Assembly (NCBI GenBank): GCA_937863605.1
Contig: CALMGN010000131.1
Span: forward strand, 1 to 33,195
DNA: 33,195 nt
Direction of reading: 5' to 3'
Source: an uncultured Anaerolineaceae bacterium
GTDB lineage: Bacteria > Chloroflexota > Anaerolineae > Anaerolineales > Anaerolineaceae
Below the pieces are notes generated by a model. It made no database searches. It was not told the DNA's origin and was given only the letters and a program-made list of their open reading frames with translations. Positions 9,367-18,964 of this stretch are shown one piece after another. How positions within the stretch are numbered: the stretch's first letter is position 1; each line of letters begins with the position of its first letter. The translations under genes and the position numbers were made by a program.

Positions 9367-9710
9367 CTTACCATACAGAGCGACAATTCATATAACGAGT
9401 TCTGGTCAGTGGTACGGTGCCTTCCGTCCGCAGGGTGCTCAGTGAGGTGGTTCGAACGTACCAAAAATATTTAACCTGCGGTAATCCGGTGCGTTCGACC
9501 CGGTACGTTCAAAGTGGGTGGTTTGATTCGCAAGTAATATAGACAGCTCGGGTCGAATAGCACCCTAACTTCCGAATGTAAAGGAGATCTTCGTCCACCG
9601 GGCGCTCCGTGAAGGGTTTTTGATTGCACCGAATAAATAATTCATGCAGCTAGATGGTGGTAGGTAAATCATGCAGAGAAATTTTCTGTGGAAAGTGTTA
9701 AAGTTGAATT

Positions 9711-9749
9711 TCGCAGATTACATTGCCGCTTCGCGGCTCGTAATGACCT
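9711..9749 (-). repeat. REP-like dispersed palindromic sequence, inverted relative to the copy at 9339
   Basis: Minus strand reads GAGGTCATTACGAGCCGCGAAGCGGCAATGTAATCTGCG. Hairpin ATTAC..GCCGC-TTC-GCGGC..GTAAT. Confidence 0.6.
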
Positions 9750-9760
9750 CTTTAACGGAA

Positions 9761-9786
9761 CCGGGGCGTCCAATCGGACGCCCCGG
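9761..9786 (-). terminator. Probable terminator hairpin downstream of clpC
   Basis: CCGGGGCGTCC-AATC-GGACGCCCCGG, 11-bp perfect stem 24 bp past the clpC stop. The T-tract on the minus strand is weak. Confidence 0.65.
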
Positions 9787-9809
9787 CAGTTAAGCTACCT
9801 CATAGCCTG

Positions 9810-12278
9810 CTATACCGTAGCAGGTTCTTCTTTTTTGGCTTTTTCCGCTTTCCGGAAGGACAACTGTTTATTTTCCTGGTCAAGGTCCACAACCACCGTA
9901 TCGCCTTTTTGGAACTGACCGGCCAGAACACTGATTGAAAGCGGGCTTTCGATGTGTTTCTGCAGGGCGCGCCGCAGCGGGCGGGCGCCAAAGCTGGGAT
10001 CGAAGCCGACCTCGGCCAACCAGTGGACAGCCGCATCCGTGATGGTCACATCCAGGCCGTGCTCGGCCAACCGTTCGCGCACCTCTTGCATTTGCAGATC
10101 GACGATCTTGTACATCTGCTCGATGGACAGCGGCGAGAACATAATAATCTCATCGATGCGGTTGAGGAATTCCGGCCGGAAGGTGGTCTTGAGCGCTTTC
10201 TGGATCTTTTCGTGCTGGATGCGGTCTTCGTCGGAGCTCGCATCCTGCAGGAAGCCAAGCGTGCCGCCCTGGCGCACAAACTCAGTGCCAAGGTTGCTTG
10301 TCATGATCAAGACCGTATTGCGGAAGTCAACCACCTGCCCCTGTCCGTCGGTCAAGCGGCCGTCGTCCAGGATCTGTAGCAGCGCGTTCCAAACTTCGGG
10401 ATGCGCCTTTTCGATTTCGTCGAACAGGATCACCCGGTAGGGGCGGCGGCGGACGGCTTCGGTCAATTGACCGCCTTCCTCGTAGCCCACGTAACCAGGA
10501 GGAGCGCCAAACAGGCGCGAGACGGTGTGCTGCTCGCGGTACTCGCTCATGTCCAGGCGCACCAGGGCTTCCTCATCGCCGAACATGAACTCAGCCAACG
10601 CTTTGGCCAGCTCAGTCTTTCCGACGCCAGAGGGACCGATGAAGATAAACGAGCCAATCGGGCGCCGCGGGTCTTTCAGACCGGCGCGGGCGCGGCGGAT
10701 GGCATCGGAGATGGCTTTAATTGCCTCTCCTTGGCCGATAACCCGCTCGGAAAGGCGATCTTCCATTTGCAGCAGGCGGTCGGCTTCCGATTCCATCATC
10801 TGATTGACGGGAATACCGGTCCATTGTGCCACAACCTGGGCGATGTCATTGACATCCACCACTTCGTCCAGTTTGTGTTCGGTTTCCCATTTATCGCGCA
10901 AGCCGTTAAATTCCTCTTCCATGCGCAGGCGTTCGGCTTTCTTGCGGGCAGCGCGTTCGTAGTCACGTTCAACGCCGGCCAGCTCTTCTTCCGCCATTAA
11001 CTTATCCAGCTCGGTCTTCATATCCTTCAGTTCCGGAGGGAGCGAGAAAAGCGCGACGCGCAGCTTGGCAGCAGCTTCGTCCATCAGGTCAATGGCTTTG
11101 TCGGGCAGACGCCGGTCAGGAACATACTTGGAAGATAAGCGCGCAGCTGCCACCAAAGCCTCATCCGAGAAACGTACCTTGTGGTGCGCCTCGTAGCGGT
11201 CGCGCAGACCATGCAGCATCAGAATCGTGTCTTCGATGGTCGGCTCGTCCACGTACACGGGAGCAAAACGGCGCTCAAGCGCCGAGTCTTTTTCGATATG
11301 TTTGTGATACTCATCCAGAGTGGTCGCACCAATACACTGCAGTTCGCCGCGCGCCAGCGCCGGTTTGAGCATGTTGGAGGCGTCCATTGCACCCTGAGCC
11401 GCTCCAGCGCCAACGACGGTATGCAGCTCATCAATGAACAGGATGATCTCGCCTTCTGACCGCTGCACCTCTTCGATGGCGGCTTTGAGACGCTCCTCGA
11501 ATTCACCGCGGAAGCGGCTGCCCGCGATCATCGCGCCCAGGTCGAGCGAGGTGACGCGTTTGCCCATCAGGATTTCCGGCACATCGTTGGAAGCGATTTT
11601 TTGCGCCAACCCTTCAACGATAGCGGTTTTACCGACGCCAGCTTCTCCGATCAGTACCGGGTTGTTTTTGGTGCGGCGGGAAAGGACCTGCATCACTCGC
11701 AGGATCTCTTTATCGCGGCCAATGACCGGGTCAAGCTTGCCTTCACGGGCCAGTTGGGTCAGGTCGCGCGAGTATTTTTCCAGTGTGCGGTAGCGCGTCT
11801 CGGCTTGCGGGTCGGTTACCCTTTGTCCGCCGCGCAGCTGCATGACAGCATCCAGCACCCGTTCGCGCGTAATGCCAGCGCCTTCCAGCAGGCGGGCCGC
11901 CGGTGTGTTGCGCTCGCTGAGGATCGCCAGGAAAATATGCTCAGTGGAGATGTACTCGTCCTTCAATTTGCTGGCTTCTTCGTTGGCGAGGTCAACAATC
12001 CGTTTTACTCGCGGGGTGATAAAGATTTGTCCTGCGCCGCCGCCGAAAATGCTCGCTTTCGGGCTGGTGCGCAGGATATAGTCAAGCCGCTCGGCAAGCG
12101 TCGCGGGATCTACCTTTAATATCTCAAGAATTTGTGGAATCACGCCCTGGGGTTGCTCGATTAACGCCAGCAAAATATGCTCGGAGTCGATCTGGTTGTG
12201 CCCGTAGCGTTGAATAATTTCAGCAGCACGTTGGGCTGCTTCCTGGGCGCGTTCCGTAAAACGGTCAAATCGCATCAT
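9810..12278 (-). CDS. clpC: ATP-dependent Clp protease ATP-binding subunit, ClpC-type
   Basis: Clp N-domain ([33 protein letters not shown]), two Walker A motifs ([33 protein letters not shown]), short middle domain, [39 protein letters not shown]. Confidence 0.95.
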   Translation of the reverse strand: MMRFDRFTERAQEAAQRAAEIIQRYGHNQIDSEHILLALIEQPQGVIPQILEILKVDPATLAERLDYILRTSPKASIFGGGAGQIFITPRVKRIVDLANEEASKLKDEYISTEHIFLAILSERNTPAARLLEGAGITRERVLDAVMQLRGGQRVTDPQAETRYRTLEKYSRDLTQLAREGKLDPVIGRDKEILRVMQVLSRRTKNNPVLIGEAGVGKTAIVEGLAQKIASNDVPEILMGKRVTSLDLGAMIAGSRFRGEFEERLKAAIEEVQRSEGEIILFIDELHTVVGAGAAQGAMDASNMLKPALARGELQCIGATTLDEYHKHIEKDSALERRFAPVYVDEPTIEDTILMLHGLRDRYEAHHKVRFSDEALVAAARLSSKYVPDRRLPDKAIDLMDEAAAKLRVALFSLPPELKDMKTELDKLMAEEELAGVERDYERAARKKAERLRMEEEFNGLRDKWETEHKLDEVVDVNDIAQVVAQWTGIPVNQMMESEADRLLQMEDRLSERVIGQGEAIKAISDAIRRARAGLKDPRRPIGSFIFIGPSGVGKTELAKALAEFMFGDEEALVRLDMSEYREQHTVSRLFGAPPGYVGYEEGGQLTEAVRRRPYRVILFDEIEKAHPEVWNALLQILDDGRLTDGQGQVVDFRNTVLIMTSNLGTEFVRQGGTLGFLQDASSDEDRIQHEKIQKALKTTFRPEFLNRIDEIIMFSPLSIEQMYKIVDLQMQEVRERLAEHGLDVTITDAAVHWLAEVGFDPSFGARPLRRALQKHIESPLSISVLAGQFQKGDTVVVDLDQENKQLSFRKAEKAKKEEPATV

Positions 12279-12433
12279 AAGGGTATTGTCCTTGGTAAAT
12301 TAATCTTAAAAACCAATTTAGAAATTATAGCATTTTGGGATTAACAATAACCAAATGAAATGTAAGAGGAATATAAGCGTTCTGGGTTCCTGAAGCAATT
12401 CACCGGATTAATCTTAATCTGCAAGTTTGATGC

Positions 12434-13603
12434 CTACGCCTGGAAAACGATGCTGCCTTCGGTCATGGTCAATTTGACTTGAAGGTCGTCGTCCAACAAT
12501 ATTAGATCGGCATCGTGGCCGATTTCCAGTACACCTTTCTGGTGGGCGATCCCGATCGCGCGTGCAGGCGTCAGCGTAACGACCGGCCAGAGCTCGGATA
12601 GGGGGCGGCGGATATTCGCACTGAAATTTCTCAGCGCCTGGTCAAGGGCAAGCCGGCTGCCCGCCAGAGTTCCGTCCCCTAAGCGGACAATGTTGTCCTT
12701 AACCACAACTTTACGGGTATCAAAATCGTATTCTCCATCTGGCATACCAGTGGTGCGAGTGCAGTCAGACACCAGCAGCATGCCGTATGGACCTTTAGCC
12801 TGGTAGAGGATTTTCTGAACCGCCGGGTGAACGTGGATATTATCGGCGATCAGCTCGCAGCGCAATTCCGGCATGGTCAACCCGGCGCCAATGGCACCCG
12901 GCTGGCGGTGGTGCATGACGCCCATCGCGTTGAAGCAGTGTGTCAAATGCCGTACTCCGCGAGAGACCGCTACTTGCATTTCGTCGTAGGTTGCGGATGT
13001 GTGCCCCGCCGCGACGGTGATCCCCTTTTGGGCGCACTCTTCCACCAGCCATAAATTTTCAGGGTTTTCGGGGGCCAAAACGACCACCCGTACCATATCG
13101 TCGTCGATCCAATGGTGCGCGGTTTCATGGTCAGCTGCAGAACGGATGGACTCGTGAGCTTGCGCACCCGCCCGGTTCGGATTGAGGTATGGGCCTTCCA
13201 AATAGGCCCCCAGCAGGGTCGCGCCGCCTGGAATCCGACCATATACTTTGCCGACAGTCAGTAAAGCCCGGTTGATTTCCTCGTCAGGTGCGGTCCAGGT
13301 GGCTGCCAGGAAAGAGGTTACACCGTGTTGTGCCAGGTGCCGGCTGATGGCCTGCAGTCCCTCGACTGAAGCATCCATCGTGTCGTGTCCGAGCGCGCCG
13401 TGAACATGCAGGTCGATAAAGCCGGGTAGTAAGTTCCAGCCGTTTGCCTCGATGGTGATTACGTCCTCGGTGATCAGCGGCGCCGGTGGAGTGCCCCCTC
13501 CCATGGAGGCAATTTCGCGGCCTTCGACCAGCAGCCAGCCAGGTTCGTAGATCCCGGTAGGGCTCAAGACGCGTGCATTTTTGAACAGGGTTTGGGGAAT
13601 CAT
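12434..13603 (-). CDS. nagA: N-acetylglucosamine-6-phosphate deacetylase
   Basis: NLLPGFIDLHVHGALGHDTMD, GAYLEGPYLNPNRAGAQ, AAGHTSATYDEM, HCFNAMGVMHHRQPGAIG, VSDCTRTTGMPDGEYDF, GTLAGSRLALDQALRN. Confidence 0.93.
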   Translation of the reverse strand: MIPQTLFKNARVLSPTGIYEPGWLLVEGREIASMGGGTPPAPLITEDVITIEANGWNLLPGFIDLHVHGALGHDTMDASVEGLQAISRHLAQHGVTSFLAATWTAPDEEINRALLTVGKVYGRIPGGATLLGAYLEGPYLNPNRAGAQAHESIRSAADHETAHHWIDDDMVRVVVLAPENPENLWLVEECAQKGITVAAGHTSATYDEMQVAVSRGVRHLTHCFNAMGVMHHRQPGAIGAGLTMPELRCELIADNIHVHPAVQKILYQAKGPYGMLLVSDCTRTTGMPDGEYDFDTRKVVVKDNIVRLGDGTLAGSRLALDQALRNFSANIRRPLSELWPVVTLTPARAIGIAHQKGVLEIGHDADLILLDDDLQVKLTMTEGSIVFQA

Positions 13604-13738
13604 GGACAGGGTTCTCGTTACACCAACGAAGGTTATCTTATTTTAACATCGCGCAGCGATTTGTGCGACTGCCGGAGGGCAATCCAGTTAGGCGATAAAT
13701 TCATCGGGCGCATTAGAATCCGGTGTAAAATAACGCAT

Positions 13739-14707
13739 ATGAATGGACCTTACCACTTTTACAGCCCCAATATTCGCCCGATTCTTAAACGTAAGGATTT
13801 ATCCGCCGTTGCCAACCTGGTGGAGCTTTGTTTTGCCGACACCATGGATCCTGACGGACGCGATTATATCCAGCATTTGCGCTGGCTGGCGCAAGGACAT
13901 GCCGGTTTTGGGGCAAATCCCTTCGAGCAAATGGCGCTGCCGGTGCAGGGGTTTTTGTGGGAAGAGGATGGGTTGATTGTTGGCAACCTGACATTGATAC
14001 CCTTTAGCAGCCGGGGAAAAAGATATTTTCTCATCGCCAATGTCGCCACCCACCCTGGTTACCGCCGTCGCGGGATTGCGCGGAAATTGACTCTAACCGG
14101 TCTGGACTATTCCCGGACGCACGGGGCAGCGTCCACCTGGCTGCATGTTCGTGACGATAATCCCCATGCCCAGGAGTTATATCGCAACCTCGGGTTCGAA
14201 GAGCGGCTGCGGCGCACCCTTTGGCAAAATGATTCGTATACTGATCTAGCAGAACCACAGACGCCGAATGGTGTTCTGGTTGGGCAGCGCCACGCTCGCG
14301 ATTGGGCGCAGCAAACTGCCTGGTTGGACCGGGTTTATCCGCCTGAAGTGGTCTGGAATCTGCCGCTCAACAAAAGCCGGCTGCAGCCCGGGTTTTTTCG
14401 GGAACTGCAATTGAAATTGGCCGGCGAGCAAGTGGCGCACCTGACAGCGCGTAAGGATGGCAAGCTGATCGGGTTGGTCACCTGGGAACCTTCGCGAATG
14501 TATGCCGATATCTTGTGGCTGGCGACGGATCCAGAAACTGAGGAAGCCGCGGTTGGGGCATTACTGCCGGGAATTCGTCAGACGTTGCGCCGTAAACGTC
14601 CGCTAATGGTCAACTATCCCGCTGGCCAGGCTCAGGCGGCATTTGAAAACAGCGGCTTTACGCCCCATATGACTTTGATTTGGATGGAAGCGGGATTTTC
14701 TGAATAA
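13739..14707 (+). CDS. GNAT family N-acetyltransferase
   Basis: ORF listed from 13592, but homology-like sequence starts at ATG 13739 (MNGPYHFYSPNIRPIL). GNAT motif YFLIANVATHPGYRRRGIARKLTLTGLDYSRTHGAASTWLHVRDDNPHAQELYRNLGFEE. Confidence 0.85.
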   Translation: MNGPYHFYSPNIRPILKRKDLSAVANLVELCFADTMDPDGRDYIQHLRWLAQGHAGFGANPFEQMALPVQGFLWEEDGLIVGNLTLIPFSSRGKRYFLIANVATHPGYRRRGIARKLTLTGLDYSRTHGAASTWLHVRDDNPHAQELYRNLGFEERLRRTLWQNDSYTDLAEPQTPNGVLVGQRHARDWAQQTAWLDRVYPPEVVWNLPLNKSRLQPGFFRELQLKLAGEQVAHLTARKDGKLIGLVTWEPSRMYADILWLATDPETEEAAVGALLPGIRQTLRRKRPLMVNYPAGQAQAAFENSGFTPHMTLIWMEAGFSE

Positions 14708-14717
14708 GGAGGAGAAT

Positions 14718-15086
14718 ATGAAAAGGTTTTTTATCCGGTTGCTGGTTAATGCGGTTGGTTTATATCTGGCGGTTTACCTGTTGGGCGGTTCCTATATCTT
14801 CCCAAATTCAACCAACTGGGTGAGTTTCTTGTGGTTGGCTTTGATTTTTGGGTTGGTGAACGCCATCCTCCGCCCGCTGTTGATGGTCGTCAGCTGCCCG
14901 ATTATCGTTTTGACCCTCGGGCTGGGAACTTTGCTGATTAATACGGTCATGTTCTGGCTGGCAGGGTTAATTGGCACCCAGTTTGGAGTGGGTTTCACGG
15001 TGAACGGCTTCCTGGGAGCGTTCCTGGGTGCTCTGGTGGTCAGTGTGGTGAGCTTTGTGCTCAGCCTGTTTTTTCACGAAAAATAA
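14718..15086 (+). CDS. Phage holin family 4-type small membrane protein
   Basis: 122 aa, four hydrophobic segments: NAVGLYLAVYLLGGSYI, WLALIFGLVNAILRPLLMVVSCPIIVLTLGLGTLLINTVMFWLAGLI. Confidence 0.75.
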   Translation: MKRFFIRLLVNAVGLYLAVYLLGGSYIFPNSTNWVSFLWLALIFGLVNAILRPLLMVVSCPIIVLTLGLGTLLINTVMFWLAGLIGTQFGVGFTVNGFLGAFLGALVVSVVSFVLSLFFHEK

Positions 15087-15108
15087 ACAGTTGCGGTGAA
15101 TATAAGGG

Positions 15109-15257
15109 CAGGGGCGGGTCGATAAGATTCGCCCCTGTTTGTTCTGTAGGGCGAAATTTTTAATTCGCTCTCCCTCGTCGGTAGGGGCACGGGGGTTATC
15201 TCATTATGACGTATCTATTACGAAACCCCGTGCCTTACCCGTAAGGCGAAATTTTTG
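15109..15257. repeat. Cluster of intergenic palindromic and direct repeats
   Basis: CAGGGGCG...CGCCCCTG (15109-15116/15130-15137); GGCACGGGG...CCCCGTGCC within GTAGGGGCACGGGG (15181) and CCCCGTGCCTTAC (15226-15238); direct repeat GTAGGGCGAAATTTTTAATT (15146) and GTAAGGCGAAATTTTTGAATT (15241). Confidence 0.65.
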
Positions 15258-15260
15258 AAT

Positions 15261-18200
15261 TTATTCTGTTAGAACAGTGAACCTTAGCACCAGGTTGTTG
15301 CCAGCGTCGCTGACCCACACATGCCCTTCGGCATCCACTTCAATGCCCGAAGGCAGACCAAAGCCGTCAGAGGCGGGGCTGTAATCGCCCCAACCTTGCA
15401 CAAACTCACCTTCGCCCGTGAATTCAAGCACGCGGTACCCTTCGGGGTCGGTGATAAAGACATGTCCGGCCTGGTCAACAGCGATGTAAGGTTTATTTTC
15501 AAGCGAAGAGCCGTACCAGGCGGAAACATCCCAGTAACGAACCATATTCGCTTGCAGTGTGTTTGGATTGAGCACAAAGACCTGAACCCGCTGATTCCAG
15601 GTATCAGTGATGAAGATTTCATCCTGGGCACTGATGGCAATGCCAACCTGTTCGTCGAACTGCCCTGGATCAAACCCGGCCGTGCCGAATTGGGTCACGA
15701 ACGTGCCGTCGGAGTTGAAGACGACAATGCGCTTATTGCCAGTGTCGGTGACGTACAACCGTCCCTGAGAGTCGATGGCAATGTCACGCGGCCCCCAGAA
15801 AGCTTCCGGAACTTCGGCCTGGCCAAAGTAACCCCACATCTGGAGGAACTGCCCATCTCCGCTGAACTTTTGGATGCGGTGGTTCCAGGTGTCGGTCACA
15901 TAGACGGAACTGTCAGGTCCAACCGCGATTCCCCACGGCTCGTAGAAGGTCCCGCCGGGCGCGTTGCCGTCAGCTACGTTGGCAAAACTGCCCCAGGCGC
16001 GCACCAATTCGCCAGCAGTGTTGAACTGCTGGATGCGGTGGTTGCGCGAATCCGCCACGTATAGGGAACCATCGGCAGCAAAGGCGATCCCGCGCGGCGC
16101 CTGGAATTGTCCAGCCTGGGTCCCCGATTGGCCTACGATTTGATCTGGGATCAGGTTAATCATGCCCTGGTCATACGGGTTGACCTGTTCCTCGGCAGGG
16201 ATTACCGGTGAAGCGCCGTAATTCCAAATCTGCGCAATCAGATCTTTGCGTACGTACATGCGCAGCTGCTGGGACGGATTCCAATTTGCCAGCGTCAGGT
16301 CGGTGCGTCCGGCGACCTCGGCGTACTCGGTATAGTCGCGGTTGAGCCAGATTTGGAACAGCGCTGATCGCATCTGCGGAGACTTGAACGCGTCGGAGAT
16401 GCGCTGCAAGCTCAGGTTGTAATAATCCTGCATGGGCCACCAGAGGCGGTTGTACTCAAAATATACATAGTTGCCGCGGGTGATCGAATCGAGCTTGGTC
16501 CAATTTTTATACCCGGCAATGATGATCGGATTGTTTTGCAGGTCGCGCGTGGGGTTGTCGGCGAACCAGCGTTTATTGGGGTAATTGCGGAAATACCACC
16601 AGAAGGGATAGTTGGCGTCTGAGTCGTAAGCAACCGCAATGTCCAATCCACGTGTAGTACGCCGCGAGATTTCTTCGACTTGAGCCAAAATATCCTTTGG
16701 ACCACGGGCGGCATGCGCGAACACCAGGAATTCTTGGGCGGTGTCATATTTGATGTACGAAGCAGTGGAGGCAGTGCGCATCGTCAGCACCATCAGCACG
16801 GCTGTGAACACGGCTGCAGCGATATGCAGCACCTCGCTTGAAGTCCATTGGCTGAGCAATTTCAGAATCCCCCACGCCGAAAGCACCAGAGCGATGGTTG
16901 AGAAAATAAACAAACTGGTCGCGCGCAGTTGTTCGAGGGTGTTCCCCTGGAAGGGCGGTTGAGTCCCCAGCACGGAGCTTAAAACACCGCCCAGGCTGGT
17001 GATGAAGATCGGGAGCAGGAGTAGCGCCAGCCAGCTATGGTCTTCGGTCAGGCGTTTCCACGGGCTGGTATCAACAAGATAGCCAAATCCCCAGCCGGCT
17101 GCCAGCAGCAAGGGGAGGGCGATATGGACTGTCAGCCACGGCATGCGTTCGCCAGCGGCAGAATATGCAAACAGCGCAGATATCGACCAGAAAACCAACA
17201 GCGCCAGAACGGGCAGGCGTTGGTTCTGATTGAAGATGACCGGTGCAGGCGCTCCGGCGGCGGTACCTTCCGGCTGCAACTCTAATCCGCCAGCGATACC
17301 CGTTTCATATTCCGGCTGCAAGATTTCAACTTCGCTGCTGACAGCATCCACATCCTCAGGCTCTTCTGGAAGTTGTTCCAATCCGTGTGCCGGGCTGTCA
17401 CCTGGCAGCTGCGACCACTTTTTGTAGCGCGTCCCAAAATAAACCGCGATCAGGGTGCCAAATACCGCCAGGTATTCATAAATTGGAATTTGAATCAGGA
17501 AGTAATAATAGAAAGGCTGCTCGCCACGGTAAACCCCCTGTTGGGACAACCAGTAGCCTAACCCCCCAATGATGCCGGTAAAAAAGCCAAAACCGTTGGT
17601 AAAAAAGGTGGTGAAAAAAACAGTGGAAATGGCATAGAAGATCACAAAATTAGGCAACCAGATGCGCGGTTTCCAGTTCATTCCAATAAAAGCAGAAATG
17701 CCAGTCATCACGACCAGGAAAATACTGGTTCGGATGATGCCCTGGGTGGAATAATCCAACGGATCCCAATTTTGACCAAGCAGTGTACCTACCAGCTTAA
17801 CCGGGAATGCAGTCAGGATGGGCAGGATTAAGGTGCCGCTCAGGATCAAAAGGTCAAAGGAACGCTCCTGTTTGAGGGCATTCCACCCGATGGAACGCAG
17901 CAACACGATGATCGCCACGGCCATCAGCGCCAGGGCAATCACTACTCCGCCGCCCTCTGCAATCTTGATCCAGGACAGGGTAGCGACCACAGTTCCAGCG
18001 GCTTCGGTTTCTGGAGTCGACGCGGTTACTGCCCGGTTGGCGATCGCATTCCAGGCTGCCAGCCCAAGGGTCATCAGCAAAACAATCATCGCTCCGGATA
18101 GCGTCAACAAAAACGTGTTGCGCGATTTGGTTTGGGGCCAACGGGTGCTGGCGATGCGCTGCATGAACAGGAACGCCAGGAATATCAGCAGTTGAGCGGC

Positions 18201-18803
18201 ATAAATGTAATTGGTCTCTTTTGTAATAAAATGCATCGCAGTCGCGATGCCCAGGATGTAGAGCGAAGTGACCTTGCCGTCATGCAGATACTTGAGAATC
18301 GCATAAAGCGTAGCTACACCGTACAGGGCGACATACGCTTCGTTACGCGTGTAGCGGCCGTAAAAGAGCATGTACGGGGAAATCAAGAAGAGGAAACCGG
18401 CGATCAGCGCTCCGGTTCGCCCCAGGTATTTGCGGAACCCGAACAGCACCAGCACAATGGTAGCGATGCTAAATAAGGCAGCCGGGACACGCGACGAAAA
18501 ATCACTGTCACCCAGCAAAAAATACGAAAGGGCAATGGCGTGGAATTGAAATGGCCCGTGGGTAATCGGGTCGTGGACATACCCGCGGCCGGAGACCAAG
18601 TCAAAGGAAGGAATCACATGATTCACTTCATCATGGCTCATCACGCGTTCGCCGAGGATGTAGAAACGGCTAAAGATGGCCAGGATCAAAATGATCGTGA
18701 CCAGCAAAGATTCTATTTTAAATTGTGGGAGAGATCGAAAAACAGGCTTGTCCAACCAGGATGACGAATCAGGGGTTTCGATGGGTGTGTCCATAGGAAG
18801 CAT
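15261..18803 (-). CDS. GT39/PMT-like polytopic glycosyltransferase (TIGR03663-like) fused to a C-terminal NHL-repeat beta-propeller
   Basis: ORF opens at 18941, but the likely start is 18803 (MLPMDTPIETPDSS). N-terminus: GERVMSHDEVNHVIPSFDLVSGRGYVHDPITHGPFQFHAIALSYFLLGDSDFSSRVPAALFS. C-terminus has six NHL-like blades (ex. GQFQAPRGIAFAADGSLYVADSRNHRIQQFNTAGELVRAWGSF). Confidence 0.88.
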   Translation of the reverse strand: MLPMDTPIETPDSSSWLDKPVFRSLPQFKIESLLVTIILILAIFSRFYILGERVMSHDEVNHVIPSFDLVSGRGYVHDPITHGPFQFHAIALSYFLLGDSDFSSRVPAALFSIATIVLVLFGFRKYLGRTGALIAGFLFLISPYMLFYGRYTRNEAYVALYGVATLYAILKYLHDGKVTSLYILGIATAMHFITKETNYIYAAQLLIFLAFLFMQRIASTRWPQTKSRNTFLLTLSGAMIVLLMTLGLAAWNAIANRAVTASTPETEAAGTVVATLSWIKIAEGGGVVIALALMAVAIIVLLRSIGWNALKQERSFDLLILSGTLILPILTAFPVKLVGTLLGQNWDPLDYSTQGIIRTSIFLVVMTGISAFIGMNWKPRIWLPNFVIFYAISTVFFTTFFTNGFGFFTGIIGGLGYWLSQQGVYRGEQPFYYYFLIQIPIYEYLAVFGTLIAVYFGTRYKKWSQLPGDSPAHGLEQLPEEPEDVDAVSSEVEILQPEYETGIAGGLELQPEGTAAGAPAPVIFNQNQRLPVLALLVFWSISALFAYSAAGERMPWLTVHIALPLLLAAGWGFGYLVDTSPWKRLTEDHSWLALLLLPIFITSLGGVLSSVLGTQPPFQGNTLEQLRATSLFIFSTIALVLSAWGILKLLSQWTSSEVLHIAAAVFTAVLMVLTMRTASTASYIKYDTAQEFLVFAHAARGPKDILAQVEEISRRTTRGLDIAVAYDSDANYPFWWYFRNYPNKRWFADNPTRDLQNNPIIIAGYKNWTKLDSITRGNYVYFEYNRLWWPMQDYYNLSLQRISDAFKSPQMRSALFQIWLNRDYTEYAEVAGRTDLTLANWNPSQQLRMYVRKDLIAQIWNYGASPVIPAEEQVNPYDQGMINLIPDQIVGQSGTQAGQFQAPRGIAFAADGSLYVADSRNHRIQQFNTAGELVRAWGSFANVADGNAPGGTFYEPWGIAVGPDSSVYVTDTWNHRIQKFSGDGQFLQMWGYFGQAEVPEAFWGPRDIAIDSQGRLYVTDTGNKRIVVFNSDGTFVTQFGTAGFDPGQFDEQVGIAISAQDEIFITDTWNQRVQVFVLNPNTLQANMVRYWDVSAWYGSSLENKPYIAVDQAGHVFITDPEGYRVLEFTGEGEFVQGWGDYSPASDGFGLPSGIEVDAEGHVWVSDAGNNLVLRFTVLTE

Positions 18804-18964
18804 AATTTCTCGGAGATTTTGGGATTGAAAAATGCGTATTTGACTATACTTTATAGCATAGTTTCTGGCAAGGCTTAGCCCGAACGGTGGTTGACAGGTG
18901 TAAGGCGGGCTTCTATACTGGTTTGAACTTCTGTTTACCAATATCCGCTGTACGAGGTGTCCTG

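Noticed and set aside
9339-9749. Insertion sequence
   Set aside because: No transposase ORF in or near the interval; kept only as a repeat pair.
10401-12119. Several 120-200 aa plus-strand ORFs antisense to clpC
   Set aside because: All lie within ClpC and have no domain features of their own.
14718-15086. Prophage remnant suggested by the holin-like gene
   Set aside because: This holin family 4-type membrane protein is widespread on bacterial chromosomes; no endolysin, integrase or structural phage genes nearby.
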